The notes under the pieces are model-generated. The model saw nothing but the letters and a program-made list of their open reading frames with translations. It had not been told where the DNA came from and did no database searches. From Jaltomata sinuosa (lineage: Eukaryota; Streptophyta; Magnoliopsida; Solanales; Solanaceae), in assembly GCA_003996215.1 (NCBI GenBank), contig QJPP01000863.1:246001-310000 (forward strand): 64,000 nt of DNA, given 5' to 3'. Numbering within the stretch: position 1 is the stretch's first letter; every line of letters starts with the position of its first letter. This document shows, piece after piece, positions 33,367 to 45,107 of this stretch. Both the position numbers and the translations under genes were made by a program.

Positions 33367-34880
33367 ATGGATGCAATGTCTGAAACAGGAGCTTCTTCTT
33401 CTGCTTCTTTGTTGCCGTGCACTTACGATGTTTTCTTAAGTTTTAGAGGAGAGGATGTGCGGAAGAATTTCGTTGATCATTTATACACAGCTTTGCAGCA
33501 AAGAGGAATTCACACTTTCAAAGATGATGAGAAACTTGAAAGGGGGAAATCTATTTCACCCTCACTTTTCAAAGCCATCGAAGAATAGATGATTGCCATA
33601 ATCATTTTCTCCCAAAACTATGCTGATTCATCATGGTGTCTAGATGAGCTTGTTAAGATCATTGAATGCATGAAACTCAGAGGGCAGATTGTTCTCCCTG
33701 TCTTCTATGATGTGGATCCATCGGTCGTGAGAAAACAAAAAGCAAACGTTGGTGAATTTTTCGCTAAACATGAGTTAGATTTCAAAGTTGATGAAGAAAG
33801 GGTGAAGAGATGGCGGGCAGCTATGACGGAAGCAGCAAATGAATCTGGCTGGGATTTGCCGAATGTTGCTAATGGGTAAATTTATGTATACTTTTGACTT
33901 ATTGGTTTTTGTCTTTCAATTGTGCCTTGTTTTCCATAATAACAACACAAACTCAGTTGGAAACTCTACTACATACAAAGACAGTTTAGTTCATGAATTA
34001 TATACCACTTGAGCAGGAAAAAAGCTTAGCCATGATTATAGTGTGTTTAAGACATGACAAACTTTTTGAACAATGTGATATAACTTCGAAAAGTTTTAAC
34101 TAAAAATTGGAGGGATTAATATTCTGATGGAAATATTGCTCGAGAAAGTGTTGTTATCAATTTCTACTCTCTTTCTTTATCTTAAATGAGATGGAACACA
34201 AGGTACTTTAGTCATCTGCTAAGTTGCATTTGAGAACATTACACAGGAAGAACCAAGTCAAGAATGAGATACCTAAGTAGTAATCTGTACACATGAATGA
34301 ACATTTTTCGTGTGGACTTGCTTAATAGTAGCCGTCTCCATCGAGTTTGTAATTCATTTCTTTCTGATATCAGGCACGAATCGAAATGTATCCAGCTAAT
34401 TGTAGAATGTGTCATGGAGAAATTAGGTCAAACTGCTTGTGATGCTACTGAAAATCTTGTTGGAATACGCTCCAGATTGGGAAGGGTGTATTCCTTGTTG
34501 GATCTGGGGTCTGATAAAGTTCAGTTAGTTGGAATATGGGGAATGAGCGGAATTGGAAAAACGACTATTGCAAGAGCCATCTACGACAAGATTTTCCATC
34601 ACTTCCAAGGTGCCACTTTCCTTCATGAAGTTGCAGAAAATTCGGCCAAACATGGTATCCAACATTTGCAGCAGATACTTCTTTCTGAACTACTTCTGTT
34701 AAAAGATCTAAGAATAAACAACACATTTGAAGGAACCAGCTCGGTAAGAAGACGATTAAATGGGAAAAAGGTCCTAATTGTTCTTGATGATGTCAATCAT
34801 GGAAACCAATTAGATGCCCTAGCTAAAAGCCATGATTGGTTTGGTGCACGCAGTAGAATCATCATTAACAACAAAGGACA
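33367..34880 (+). pseudogene. TIR-NBS-LRR resistance gene relic, 5' half (TIR and NB-ARC)
   Basis: N-like intracellular immune receptor. Exon 1 (33367-33875) encodes the TIR domain: YDVFLSFRGEDVRKNFVDHL, GIHTFKDDEKLERGKSI and, after a TAG stop at 33586-33588, IAIIIFSQNYADSSWCLDEL and VLPVFYDVDPSVVRKQK. A GT-AG intron (33876-34373) joins in frame to exon 2, with VQLVGIWGMSGIGKTTIARA (P-loop) and the kinase-2 box KKVLIVLDDVNH, then FGARSRIII. The NB-ARC ends there: GLPL, the ARC2 part and the MHD box are missing, replaced by an RTE LINE. The single TIR stop and this deletion make it non-functional. A truncated TIR product is conceivable but unlikely to be complete. Confidence 0.92.
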
Positions 34881-34904
34881 AACACTTGCTTTTGCGATAT
34901 AACG

Positions 34905-35650
34905 TGGACAAAATGTATAAAGTGAGTTCCGAAGAAGTATTGGAGAGAGGTGATTAGACAGGACATGATGCAGTTGTAGCTTATCAAGGACATGACCTTA
35001 GATAGTAGGTTGTGGAGGACACAGATTAGGGTAGAAGGTTGGTAGGTAGTAGTGTGTTTTCTTGCTTACCCTTCCATACTAGTAGTCGTAGTATTTCTCC
35101 TGTAGTTTCTTGTCCGTCAGTTTCTGTTACTATCTACTGTCCTATGTTGCTCGTACTCTTCAAAAATGCTGATGGGTGCATGTCGATTATCACACTTTTT
35201 TGGTGTAGTTACTGTTCCTTTCTTCTTTTGATAACCATAGTGTCCGCGCCAACATTTGCGCACCTTGACTAATTCCACGAAATATTTGTCACCTCCCACC
35301 AACAACAGTTATCAGGTAACTCTATCCACCAAGGCTAAAACAGATGGAAAGAAACCACCTAGTGTTTTTGTCTCTGCGGGGAATTAAACCTGAGACCTCA
35401 TCATGCTCAACCCACGTCATTGACCACTAGGCCACACCCTTGGATGCCTTGTCATGCTTTCTATAGTATTTTCCCATGAACGCTTCACTTCAGTTTTTTT
35501 TTTTCAATCTGCTTTGATATGTTTTTCCTTGAGTCGACGGTCTATCGGAAACAACCTCTCTACCTCCCAAGGTAGGGGTAAGGTTTGCGTACACTCTACC
35601 TTCCCCGGACCCTACTTGTGGGATTGGGTATATTGTTGTTGTTGATTACA
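34905..35650 (+). mobile_element. RTE-type LINE 3' end inserted in the resistance gene
   Basis: A 5'-truncated LINE. It starts inside the last ORF codons, PKKYWREVIRQDMMQL, then KDMTLDSRLWRTQIRVEGW (about 34920-35045). The non-coding 3' end follows, with the conserved CTCTACCTCCCAAGGTAGGG (35561-35580) and a terminal (TTG)n at about 35630-35644. This is the RTE family known from Solanaceae. A SINE has inserted into it at 35206-35452. Confidence 0.85.
35206..35452 (-). mobile_element. tRNA-derived SINE (TS-like) inside the RTE LINE
   Basis: On the minus strand a tRNA-like head carries an RNA polymerase III A box, TGGCCTAGTGGT (35434-35423), and a B box, GGTTTAATTCC (35390-35380). These are 33 bp apart. 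The body contains AAAAACACTAGGTGGTTTCT and GGTGGGAGGTGACAAA, which fit the tobacco TS SINE family as I remember it. The tail lies near 35210 on the plus strand. The B box differs from the consensus GGTTCAATTCC at one base, so transcription may be weak. Confidence 0.8.
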
Positions 35651-36905
35651 AAATTATTAATAAATCTGAAGTGATTTACCTTTCCTTCTTTGTTAACAGG
35701 TCCTAGACAATCTGAAGTTTCTCAACCTTAGTCACTCCCAAAAGCTAGTCAGCTTTCCAGATTTCACAGGGGTCCCCAATCTTGAGAAGTTGGTTCTTGA
35801 AGATTGTTCCAGTATAATTGAGATCCATCCTTCTGTTGGATTTCTCAAAAATCTTGTTCTACTAAACCTGAAGAACTGCAGGAATCTTAAGAGCCTTCCA
35901 AACATTATTCAATTGGATAATCTTGAGACTTTAATTCTTCCTGGCTGCTTGAAACTTGGGAATTTCCCAGAAATCATGAGTGACATGAACTGCTTATCTG
36001 AGGTATACTTGGAAGCTACAGCCGTAAAAGAGTTGCCTTCATCAATTGAACGCCTCACTGGCCTTCGATTGATGAATCTAGGCTACTGCAGGAATCTTAC
36101 AAATTTGCCAAAAACCATAGGCAGATTAAAATCTCTTAGGATTCTTATTCTCTCTGGATGTTCAAAGCTAGAAAAGTTGCCAGAGGAACTGGGACATATA
36201 GAAATCTTGGAGGAACTCTATTGTGACGAAACTGCCATTCAAAGCCCACCATCCTCCGTTACATTATTGAAGAACCTTAAGACCTTATCTTTTCATGGAT
36301 GTAAAGGAATGGTATCTCAGTCATGGAGTTCACTTTTCTTTGCATGGCTTCAGCCAAGAAAATATAATCACGACCCAACAAGACTGATGTTTTCTTCCTT
36401 TTCTGGTTTATTTTCTTTGAGGAAATTGGATCTTAGTGATTGCTGTATGTTGGATGAAGGAATTCCTAGTGATCTTGGATGCTTATCTTCTTTGGTTGAG
36501 CTAAATCTTAGTGGGAATAATTTTGTCGATATCTCTCGAGCAAGTCTCAAGATGCTTCCCCGGCTCAGAATACTTGAGCTAATGAACTGTGAGAGGCTTG
36601 AAAGGTTGCCAGAACTTCCAACAACAATAGAGGAAGTTTTTGCACATAATTGTGCATCCCTGATGAATGATATGGGAATATTGACCAACTACAAGATGTT
36701 GCAGCGAATATCATTCACTAATTGTGTTGGACTAGTTCAGAATCAGCAGACTCATGACATGGCTACCTCATTGTGGCTTCACCTATTCAAGGTCTCTTTA
36801 CGCCTTCACCCTTACCTATTTCTACCTTCGTATAGATGCCCTTTACTTTCGTACATTCGAGATATAGCATATCAGACAATTGATCACTGTGATGTGAGCT
36901 TAAAC

Positions 36906-37110
36906 CACTACACCAAAAAATATATTTAGCAGCAATAGCTTAATTGCCGCTAAATTATGGTTTTAGAGGCAATTATTATTAGTGACAATTACATTTTAGC
37001 ACTTTTTGTAAATGCTCCTAAAGCCTATAGAGACATTGGATCCTATGGCAATTAACTAATGCCAGTAAAAGCTTTAGCACTTTTTGTTAAAATACATATT
37101 TATTGCCAGT
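36906..37110 (+). mobile_element. CACTA-type transposon end in the resistance-gene intron
   Basis: Begins CACTACACCAAAAAATATAT at 36906, the classic CACTA terminal sequence. Subterminal blocks follow with TTGCCGCTAAA, GGCAATTA and TAGCACTTTTTGT repeats. No matching right end (TAGTG) was found before the last exon, so only one end remains. Confidence 0.6.
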
Positions 37111-37276
37111 GAAAACTGGATAATTTGAAGGGAAGGACATAACAGCTATTGATAATTAGATAAATTGATCATCGTCAACATTATTAAGGGGAATATGTAA
37201 TGGAGTAGTATATGATCATTAAGAAATAGTATATATGGTCTTTACAGCCATTTCCAAATTTAATTAAACAATAGAT

Positions 37277-37346
37277 AGATTCTTAAACTGACATGAATGT
37301 TGTGATTTTATTAGATTCTTAAACTGACATGAATGTTGTGATTTTA
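37277..37346. repeat. 36-bp tandem duplication in intron
   Basis: Two copies of a 36-bp unit (starting AGATTCTTAAACTGACATGA) are in tandem, the second cut two bases short, ending eight bases before the splice acceptor of the C-JID exon. They appear identical, so the duplication is young. Confidence 0.9.
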
Positions 37347-37853
37347 TGCTGCAGAAGTGCATTGTTAAAAGTGGTCACTTAAGCATTTACCTACCTGGAG
37401 AACAAGTTCCAGAGTGGTTTGGCTACAAACTCAAGGGAACTTCGGTTTCAATGCAGCTACCAAGCAATTGGTACAATGATAAATTTCATGGGATTCGCCA
37501 TCTGTGTTGTGTCTGGCCTTGAAACAACATGGTTATCAGTTAATGAAGGTTACCTACAGGAAATGCCAGGCATTTCGATTGAGTTTACAATCAAAAGCCA
37601 CCACCGGAGGAGCACGAGTGGCCTAATGAACATTGGTTTTGTAGGGACCAACAAGAATGTTGCTTCAGATCACACATGTCTTGCCTATGTGCCATTTGAG
37701 GAATATTGGTCAATGTACATAAACCACTTAGACAGCCCAAACAATTGGTATCAGATCGATTTTTCTGCAAATTCTTTGAGGAAACATATTTTCCTGAAAA
37801 GTTGGGGAATTCGTCTCGTGTACACTGATGACTTACAGAGTTTCTCAGGCTGA

Positions 37854-39176
37854 AGCTATTTCAAATGAGGTGTTTTCTCTGTTATATATTTGTGGCTGAC
37901 TTTTGATTGTTCAATTTATTAGGATTGACTTGAGCTTTTCCTCTACTAGCCATTTTGTGATTGAACAAAGTGATGTAAGTATTCCCATAAGAATTAAGGT
38001 AAATGTTATACTATCTTTTTCATTTGTTTGGCTAACAACTTGTAGGCTTTTCTTTTGGTTTCTTTTTACTGTTTTAGTACATGAACAGCCAAGACGAGAA
38101 TGAGATCAATCATGATAAGAATTTCATCACAGCCCCATTATTTATTTATTTTATTTATTTATTTATATCAGATCATCTCCACTCTACCTTTAGAGCAAAG
38201 TGCTTTTGGATTTAAATCCAGAGAAGAAAAAGTGCCAATGGGGGGTTAAGAAAAGTGTGATCACTGTGAACCGTTTTTGGAGTTTTAACTAATAAAGGTT
38301 TACACTACATGAATTTTCTTTTTTAGAGTTTAAAACTCCAATAAATTTTGGAACTTCAGTTAAACTTGTAAAAAACTTGAAAGAATATAATAAGCAGTCC
38401 AAAAAACAACCTCCCACCTTATTTTTTTCACTGTTGTCAATAAGAATTTTCGTGTGTTTGTAACATGAAAAAGGAATCTGCACGTGTTGAATATAATTAA
38501 CTAAATACAAGTGTGCTGTCATCACACACGACAGGGCAATGTAAAGATGTTGATTGTCCAACTATTTTGAGTGGGAACGTAATTCATAAGTTTGTTTGAC
38601 AGAAAGATAACACGTGAATCATGCAAATGGTCCAATTTGGTTTTTCTTTTTTTAATCATCACTTGCACACAGGGACATCCCAACTAATAGTTGCCATAAC
38701 TTTGGCAGAGGCTAAAATATGTCAACCCCATAATTTAAAAAGTGCAAATGTTGATAATAATCTGCAACTTGAACCAAAAAGGACTGCATTACCACACATT
38801 ATTATCAACATAACAATGAGGGAAAAACACATAATCTTTGATATGGTACACACAATCTTGGTATATATGCGGAAGAAAAGAAAGCCAACAACCAAGACAG
38901 GAGAGTTGAATTTTACAAAATCCCATTTTTACCAACACTAGGGAGAGAAAGGATGATTCCCAGACACTCTAATATAGCTGGGCCCACCTCTCCAGTCTAC
39001 AACAAATATTAATTGCCCCTATTTTTTTTTTCCTTTTTCTCCCAGTATAGATATAAATATGTGAGACCTTAAAATGGATGGAACTAAATAAACTTGAAAA
39101 ATAATAACCAAAAGAAATAAATCCAAACTTTGAATTCTCACCCTCTGTTGCTTCTTTGAGTTCGAGTCCCAGCAGT
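37854..39176. other. Intergenic region between the resistance relic and PP2C
   Basis: AT-rich, with a (TTTA)n run at about 38141-38166. It holds the 3' ends of two convergent genes: the plus-strand resistance relic and the minus-strand phosphatase. No further gene seen. Confidence 0.5.
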
Positions 39177-42100
39177 TTACTTCTCGTCCTTGTCAGGCAC
39201 AAACCTTGGCAATGTCAGTAATGTGTTCAGCCGGGAAACCCCTTCAAGTGCAGACCATTCCGTCCCCACCTCTGACTGCAGTTCCTCATGCTCTGATTCT
39301 TCCTCTATCCCTTCTTCTGAAACATCATCGCCTTCTCCTGAAACTTCATCACCTTCTCGAACAGTTCCAGAACGAGGCAATGCAGTTGGACCAGAGGCAT
39401 CATCTGTCTTGGCACCAACTTCATTGGCTTCCATTGAGACAGTCTTGTCACTGTCTTTGGTATTGGAAGCAGTGGACAAGTTGTTTGAGTTTGAATCAAG
39501 AAAAAGGCAAACAACTGCACAATCATCAACTTTAGAAGTAGGGTATTTTGTCCTCCAGGCTCGAACAGCTGATTCAACTAGTGATCGAGCTGCAAACGAA
39601 CGGGATGAAGAGGACGCAATAATCTTTACAACTTCATCATTTGAAAGTACATCCCATATCTGTCATAAGAATTAATTTTTCACAAGGATAAATTAGATGT
39701 AATAAACATTGAGCAAGAAATACCAAGAACCCGTGTATACATTGGTTTTTTATTGTTTAACCCATGTATACGTCTTTCTTTTTAATAAAAAAGGGTAATA
39801 CAAAGTACTAAAACTCAAGTTTCATACCCCATCAGTTGCCAGAACAATGAACTCATCTTTTCCCGTTAAACGCCTATACGATATTTCAGGCACAGAGATG
39901 AGACCAAAATCCTTGAGGCAAAAATCTCCAAAAGCACGTGCCATGGCAAGTCCAGGAGAGTCACTATTTGGCAACCACACTCTTGCAACCTCTGGTTCAT
40001 CGCGAAGAGAAAAAACACGCCCTCTACATTTACGAATTCTCTCAGCCTCCGCTGTACATTTAGGAAGAAGAGGAAATTAGGAGACCATTAAACTGAAATA
40101 AGCACCAATAGCATTAATCAGTCACCTATGCTAAAAAGAGAAAAAAATAATACTTTCAAGGGTGCCATGTTGAACAGTATGAAGACTGGCTACCATCCTA
40201 CTTTACAGTATTCATTTTTGGACCAGGCTTTTGTCCGTATAATGCATCCACCAGAAAAAACTCTAAAAGTTCAGCTTCCAAGAATTTGTAAAGCAAGCAT
40301 CTCATTGATCAAATTTATTTCGGTAAGCTCCTACTCAGAAACAGAGATTTTTCCAACCTATTTTCTTCCTAATATCTGTCTCATTGTCTTCCAAAACGAG
40401 GTAACTGCATTCCATTCCATTTTACTTTACTTCACTTTGATAACACAAGTAATGTTTGTTGAGAGTGGTCATGGATGTAAAGAGGCATCAACAGCACATC
40501 ACTTTCTCAAGTCATAGGAAGTTCAAAGCTGTCTTGAAAATGACGCTTCTAAGGATGCAAGAAGACCTTTAGCCGTGGAAGCAAGATGGACAAAATTGCA
40601 GTACAGAAAATTTAGAAGGATTTTAACAGAAGCATAATTTTAAAGAACTGCAGTTTGTCAAGAAGGAAAAACTTCTGCTCCTGTTATTCCAAATGGAACG
40701 AAATCCAAATAAACGAGAAATTTTGAATTGTCTATCGACAAGATTTATACGGTGAAGAGAACAGTATGGAGTCACCAAATCAGACCAGATAAAACAGCCA
40801 AAAAAAAAAACTAAAATACAATCACAAATCAGTTTTCCATTTATCATAGTGGATGTGTTTGCATTGACAGTTCAACTGCTACTAATAGTATGTAGTTTCT
40901 ATACTAAAGGCCACCTTAAGTAGATGATTTTACCACCAGGGCCTGCTTAACCAGTCCCCTAATGCTGCACCTACACATAGATGAGATACTAATCTCTCTA
41001 GTTTATGCAGCACTTCAGTCAACAAAATAAGACGAATTTCAGTTTTTGACTATTATCAAACTTATTTTGACAATATACAAGCAATTAATTCATCATAACT
41101 CCGCCAATGTTTTCCTATTCATCCACTATATAGTCCTGCAGAAGCGCAACACTTTCAAACATGCAGTGCACCCACCGTGATGTTATAATAAGGGAATGAA
41201 TTAGTAAAGTTTTTGGGTACAAAATAAATTAGTAAATTATCCCCTAAACTTGTCCCAAAGGACCTGTTACACGCTAACTTTGCGGGCGTCCTCTTACCCC
41301 CTTATTCCTGAAACTCCATCAAGAAAACTGCTAGGAAACTATTTTTAACCCTCAAAAATATGTAACAAAACCAAACAAATCCTGTAATGCTGCAAGGAGG
41401 CCAAATGCCTTCCTTTTCTTTTCTTTTCTATTAATGTGAGAAATTGATCTTATTATGACAATGACTCTCTCTTTCTTTCTTTCTTTTTTTCAAGATAATT
41501 CTCATAAAAACAAATAGAACAACATAAAAGAATGCCTAGAAGAAACAAGGATGATAAGATGAATTAGAAAAAGAAGAAGAAAGAACAAAAGTGGCAAGAG
41601 CACTCCACTTCTAGCCCAGAGGTTGGAGTTCGGTGACTACGGGAGTAAGGTAGGAAGAGGGCCACTACTGACTCCTCGGAAGTTGGTCTGAATGTCAGGT
41701 TTAATTTTATCAGGAAAATAGAAAGAGAACAAAATAGAACATGGCATCTGTTGTGGTGATTGTATGGGAAGCATAGAGAAGTTTTGAACTCTTTTGCCTT
41801 CCAAGTCCTCTAACTTTTAACTTCTCTTTTCTCTCGTTGGAAAAGGTTAATTCTAAAATTGCAACAAGAACATAACAAATAATGTGGAAAAAGCTCTTTT
41901 GTGTCCCTTATCCCCCAAAAAAAAAACAGCTCTTTTTTGTCATTTAACTAGAAGGTCAAGAGTAAATTTGAACTAATCCAGAGGTTGAAAATGGTATGTG
42001 ATATTTGAATCCAAGCCAAATAAAAATGTCTCTGTGATCATAATTGAGTTAAATAGAAGCAGCAGATTGCAGCAAAATTGATGTTTGTACAGTTTTTTAA

Positions 42101-44993
42101 TAGGTTGAAGTTTGCACATTTAGGTGAGGCCAAAATTGGAGGAAGATGAAGGTAAATGTAAGAAAGATTTAGCAACATATAAATGATGGTTAGGTATCAT
42201 GAAGTTTTCTTCCCAAACTAAATGGCATCATATACAAGTTGATGGCTACATAAATATGAGAATTGGACAATTTGTACAGAAGCCAAAACCCTGACACGAG
42301 TCAGGACTAGAAAGTAATAAGTTCATCAACTCAACACAAGCTAATTGGTATCTTGTAAGATTATCTACACAATAGCAAAAATCCAGAAAAGTGATCCATT
42401 ATCATTTTAATCGGCACAACGCAAGATATTGAAACCAACCTGGTAGATTAGGCTTCAGATCCACTGTCAATTGTACAGCAGTTAGAGAACCATTTTGATC
42501 TCTGGTACCCAGAACTGCTCGGGAGTCGCCTACATTTCCTATAATAAGATCCTGACCCTGCAAAAAGAAGAATTTATGGGGTTCACTTCTAAAGGACACA
42601 GCATAAACTCTAGCTAGGTTCAAATTTCCGAACTGTCAAAGGACCTGTTTAATGAGGGTTACAGCAGTTGTCCCACTACAGAAGCAGTCAATATTGGTGT
42701 AGCTTCTCAGTTCCCTATCCATAACCTTATAAGCCTTCAGAAATGATTCCTTCAACGTCTGAAAGATCTCTGGGTGCTTTTCAGTCCCTTCAACATCTAC
42801 TGAGACCCTAGACTCATCCTCAGCAGATATAAGGGAAGCATCCTCAGAATATAGGCTAGCCCCAGCATTTAGACTGATCTCCTTCAGAACATCCTCGCTT
42901 TTCAGATTAACTTCCCAATGTGCACTTAGCTTTGAGGGAAGGGAGTCCCTGACTCGCTTTGCAACCATATGGCCATGAGGACCGTGGCCATCAAAAACAC
43001 CACAGAATACTGTATCTGTTCTGGAGCCGAAGTTCTGAAATTTAATTATAGAAGATGAATGAGAAAATGCTCTCCATATATAATGAGACAAAATCAAAAC
43101 AAAAAGGATCACTAGGAAAAAGCAGGGCAATAATGAAAACATGTGAATGAATCCTCTTTCCAACAACGATCGACAGATCTGCAAAGAAAAGAAAGAAATG
43201 GCAGAATCTAAAGAAATACTTTCCTTAGCTTGATCAAAAATGAAATACTTCCTTTCTAGGAATGTCCAGGAAACTATAGCATATCAATCTAGAAAGAATG
43301 TTATCAATAGCTATCACAGTATCTCATACATTATCGTGTTATTATCCTAACTTCTACCACATGCATCCACTAAGTTTTTGTTATTCTAAAGAATCGATTA
43401 CCTATGTTTTTATCCTCTTTCTTTTTAATTGGTCGATTGTTCATGCTTGTCTTTAACTATCCATGCCCTTAAATGGGAATGAACATGGAGAACAAGTCCA
43501 TTAAGTTCAACTGCAACAAATAAACTGACTATACCTCAATCCACAACTAGTAGGGCCAACAATATGAAGTCTCCATAAGGAATAACTTGAAACCCAAAAG
43601 AAAAGAAAAGAATAGAGATTTTTGAGTTTATCCATTCTGAAAGATGACATGCTAGCGAAATTTGAAGAAGATAATGATTCGGTACGAGTGAAGCATAACT
43701 AGGAGCCTTTTGGATAGGCTTATTTTAAGCTGCTTTTTTTAAGTTAGAAATTCCAGCTTTTCACTTTTAGCTTTTTTTTTGTTATTTTGGCTTAAAATCA
43801 AATGTCAAAAGCACTTGTTAACCTTATTTTGACTTAAAAGCACTTAAAATAAGGCAATCTAAATGGCCTCTAGGAGGTAAATTCTTTTTCATAAAAAACT
43901 AGAAGGTTTTCAACCCATTCAACTATACTTGAACACCAGACAAAAGCAAAAAGAAGAGAGAAGGTTTCAAACAGAGAATACATAATAGGCAGTAGCAGAG
44001 GCACCTTGTCCCTTCACTGAAAAATTACACTTTGCAGATTGGTGGAAAAGGTACTCCCACTATTTCAATTTGTCTGTCTTACTTTCCTTTTTAGTCCGTT
44101 TAAAAAAGAATGTCTCTTTCCTAATTTGACAACTCTTTAATTTCAACATTCCACATGACATGTTTATAGCCACAAGATTAAAAGGTATTTTGGTACATTA
44201 TACATATCTTTGGTCAAACTCAAAAGTTTTTCTTTACTTTCTTAAACTCCGTGCCTAGTCAAACTAAAACAAACAAATTAAAATGGAGGGAAGTATATTT
44301 TTTTGTATATATGCTATTCCTTGAATTCCCTTGACTTCTTCATGTGTTTATTCTTTTACATATTCCGACTCTCCTTGGTGAAAATCCTAGTTCCACGAAT
44401 ACCTAAAAAAGCACTCCTTATCTTTTTTGTACATATACTATTCATTGAATTCCCTTGACTTCTTCATATGTTTTTTTTATATTGTGATCCCCTTAGTGAA
44501 AATCCTAGCTACATGTCTGATTATAGGACCCTTGATCTGCTGATGAAGAAACAACAAACATGGCAGTTATAATTACTCACAAATCAATGGTGAATGAACA
44601 GTCTGAGATCAAACACACCCATCAACCCCCCATGTCGATGGTGGCAGTTATAAAGGTTGAAGCAAAAACAACTTAGGCCATTTCCCCAAGAAAAAGAAAC
44701 TATTTGCAACGATAGGAAGATGAATTTGAAGGACTAACCTCCCAAACAATCATGGCATCTTGATTAGTTCCTTTCTTGCCTTGTTGAGTGAAGAGTGAAG
44801 CCACCTCGCTCGATCCATTCAAGAACAAGCGGCCAGGAGTCTTACGCAGCTGTTCTTCCTTGCATTTATTGAAGGAAGAATTTCTAGAAACTGGCCTCCT
44901 CTTAGAGCTCTTCTTCTTCTTAATTCCAACAGCAGCAGATGTAGGAGAACCCGGAACAGGGGTCCTGCTTTCATAAGTTAAGCAGGACCCCGT
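39177..44993 (-). CDS. Protein phosphatase 2C, clade E type (5 exons)
   Basis: Mg/Mn-dependent Ser/Thr phosphatase, likely membrane-associated or cytosolic. Exons joined by GT-AG introns: 44993-44739, 43034-42645, 42557-42440, 40051-39828 and 39659-39177. They give 1470 nt and 489 residues without internal stops. PP2C motifs in order: VFCGVFDGHGPHGHMVAKRV (metal-binding Asp-Gly), CFCSGTTAVTLIKQGQDLII, GNVGDSRAVLGTRDQNGS, LAMARAFGDFCLKDFGLISV, EFIVLATDGIWDVLSNDEVV and KVDDCAVVCLFLD. The tail is acidic and ends WSALEGVSRLNTLLTLPRFV, as in Arabidopsis clade E phosphatases. The N-terminus TGSCLTYESRTPVPGSP matches the family's MGSCL start (a myristoylation and acylation signal), but the expected ATG is ACG. 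No in-frame ATG lies between it and the upstream TGA at 45116-45114. Either a non-AUG start, an upstream exon, or a defect is implied. Confidence 0.92.
43700..43875. mobile_element. Short MITE in PP2C intron 1
   Basis: About 175 bp with inverted ends: GAGCCTTTTGGATAGGCTTA on the left pairs with GAGGCCATTTAGATTGCCTT on the other strand at the right. The interior has AAAGCACTT and AAGTGCTTT-type repeats. No coding. Target duplication not clear. Confidence 0.6.
44054..44293. mobile_element. Stowaway MITE in PP2C intron 1
   Basis: 240 bp between TA dinucleotides (44052-44053 and 44294-44295). The left end is CTCCCACTATTTCAATTTGT and the right end reads CTTCCCTCCATTTTAATTTG on the other strand. 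The ends and TA duplication mark a Tc1/mariner Stowaway element. Confidence 0.8.
44959..44991. repeat. Perfect 12-bp inverted repeat at the PP2C start
   Basis: Arms GGGGTCCTGCTT and AAGCAGGACCCC with a 9-base loop. In the mRNA it would form a GC-rich hairpin beginning at the last base of the ACG codon and covering about the next ten codons. Confidence 0.8.
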
Positions 44994-45107
44994 CCGGAGA
45001 GCCCGGACTACATTCAATAAGCAATCCAGAGCAGCAACACAACCAACCCCCCTATTTTCCGTGTTGGAATCCGTCACAGCTCCCTTTGTAATAACAATCC
45101 TACACAA

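Larger units (their letters stand above)
35700..37853 (+). pseudogene. TIR-NBS-LRR resistance gene relic, 3' half (LRR and C-JID)
   Basis: The LRR exon (35700-36791) follows an acceptor TTAACAG and is fully open. It carries repeats of the type NLEKLVLEDCSSIIEIHPSV, NLETLILPGCLKLGNFPEIM, GLRLMNLGYCRNLTNLPKTI and SLRKLDLSDCCMLDEGIPSD. A GT-AG intron (36792-37354) joins to the last exon, which starts KCIVKSGHLSIYLPGEQVPE and encodes the post-LRR C-JID domain. One extra base in AAATTTCATGGG (about 37480-37491) shifts the frame; it then reads MGFAICVVSGLETTWLSVNE to a stop at 37851-37853. Without the missing ARC part this cannot make a receptor. The clean LRR suggests recent loss or selection until recently. 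Confidence 0.9.

Noticed and set aside
38289..38941. Two open frames between the resistance relic and PP2C
   Set aside because: No domain, no splice partners and ordinary AT-rich composition.
39190..39675. 161-codon plus-strand frame rich in Ser/Thr/Pro
   Set aside because: Antisense to the last PP2C exon; acidic Glu-rich codons read as Ser/Pro on the other strand.
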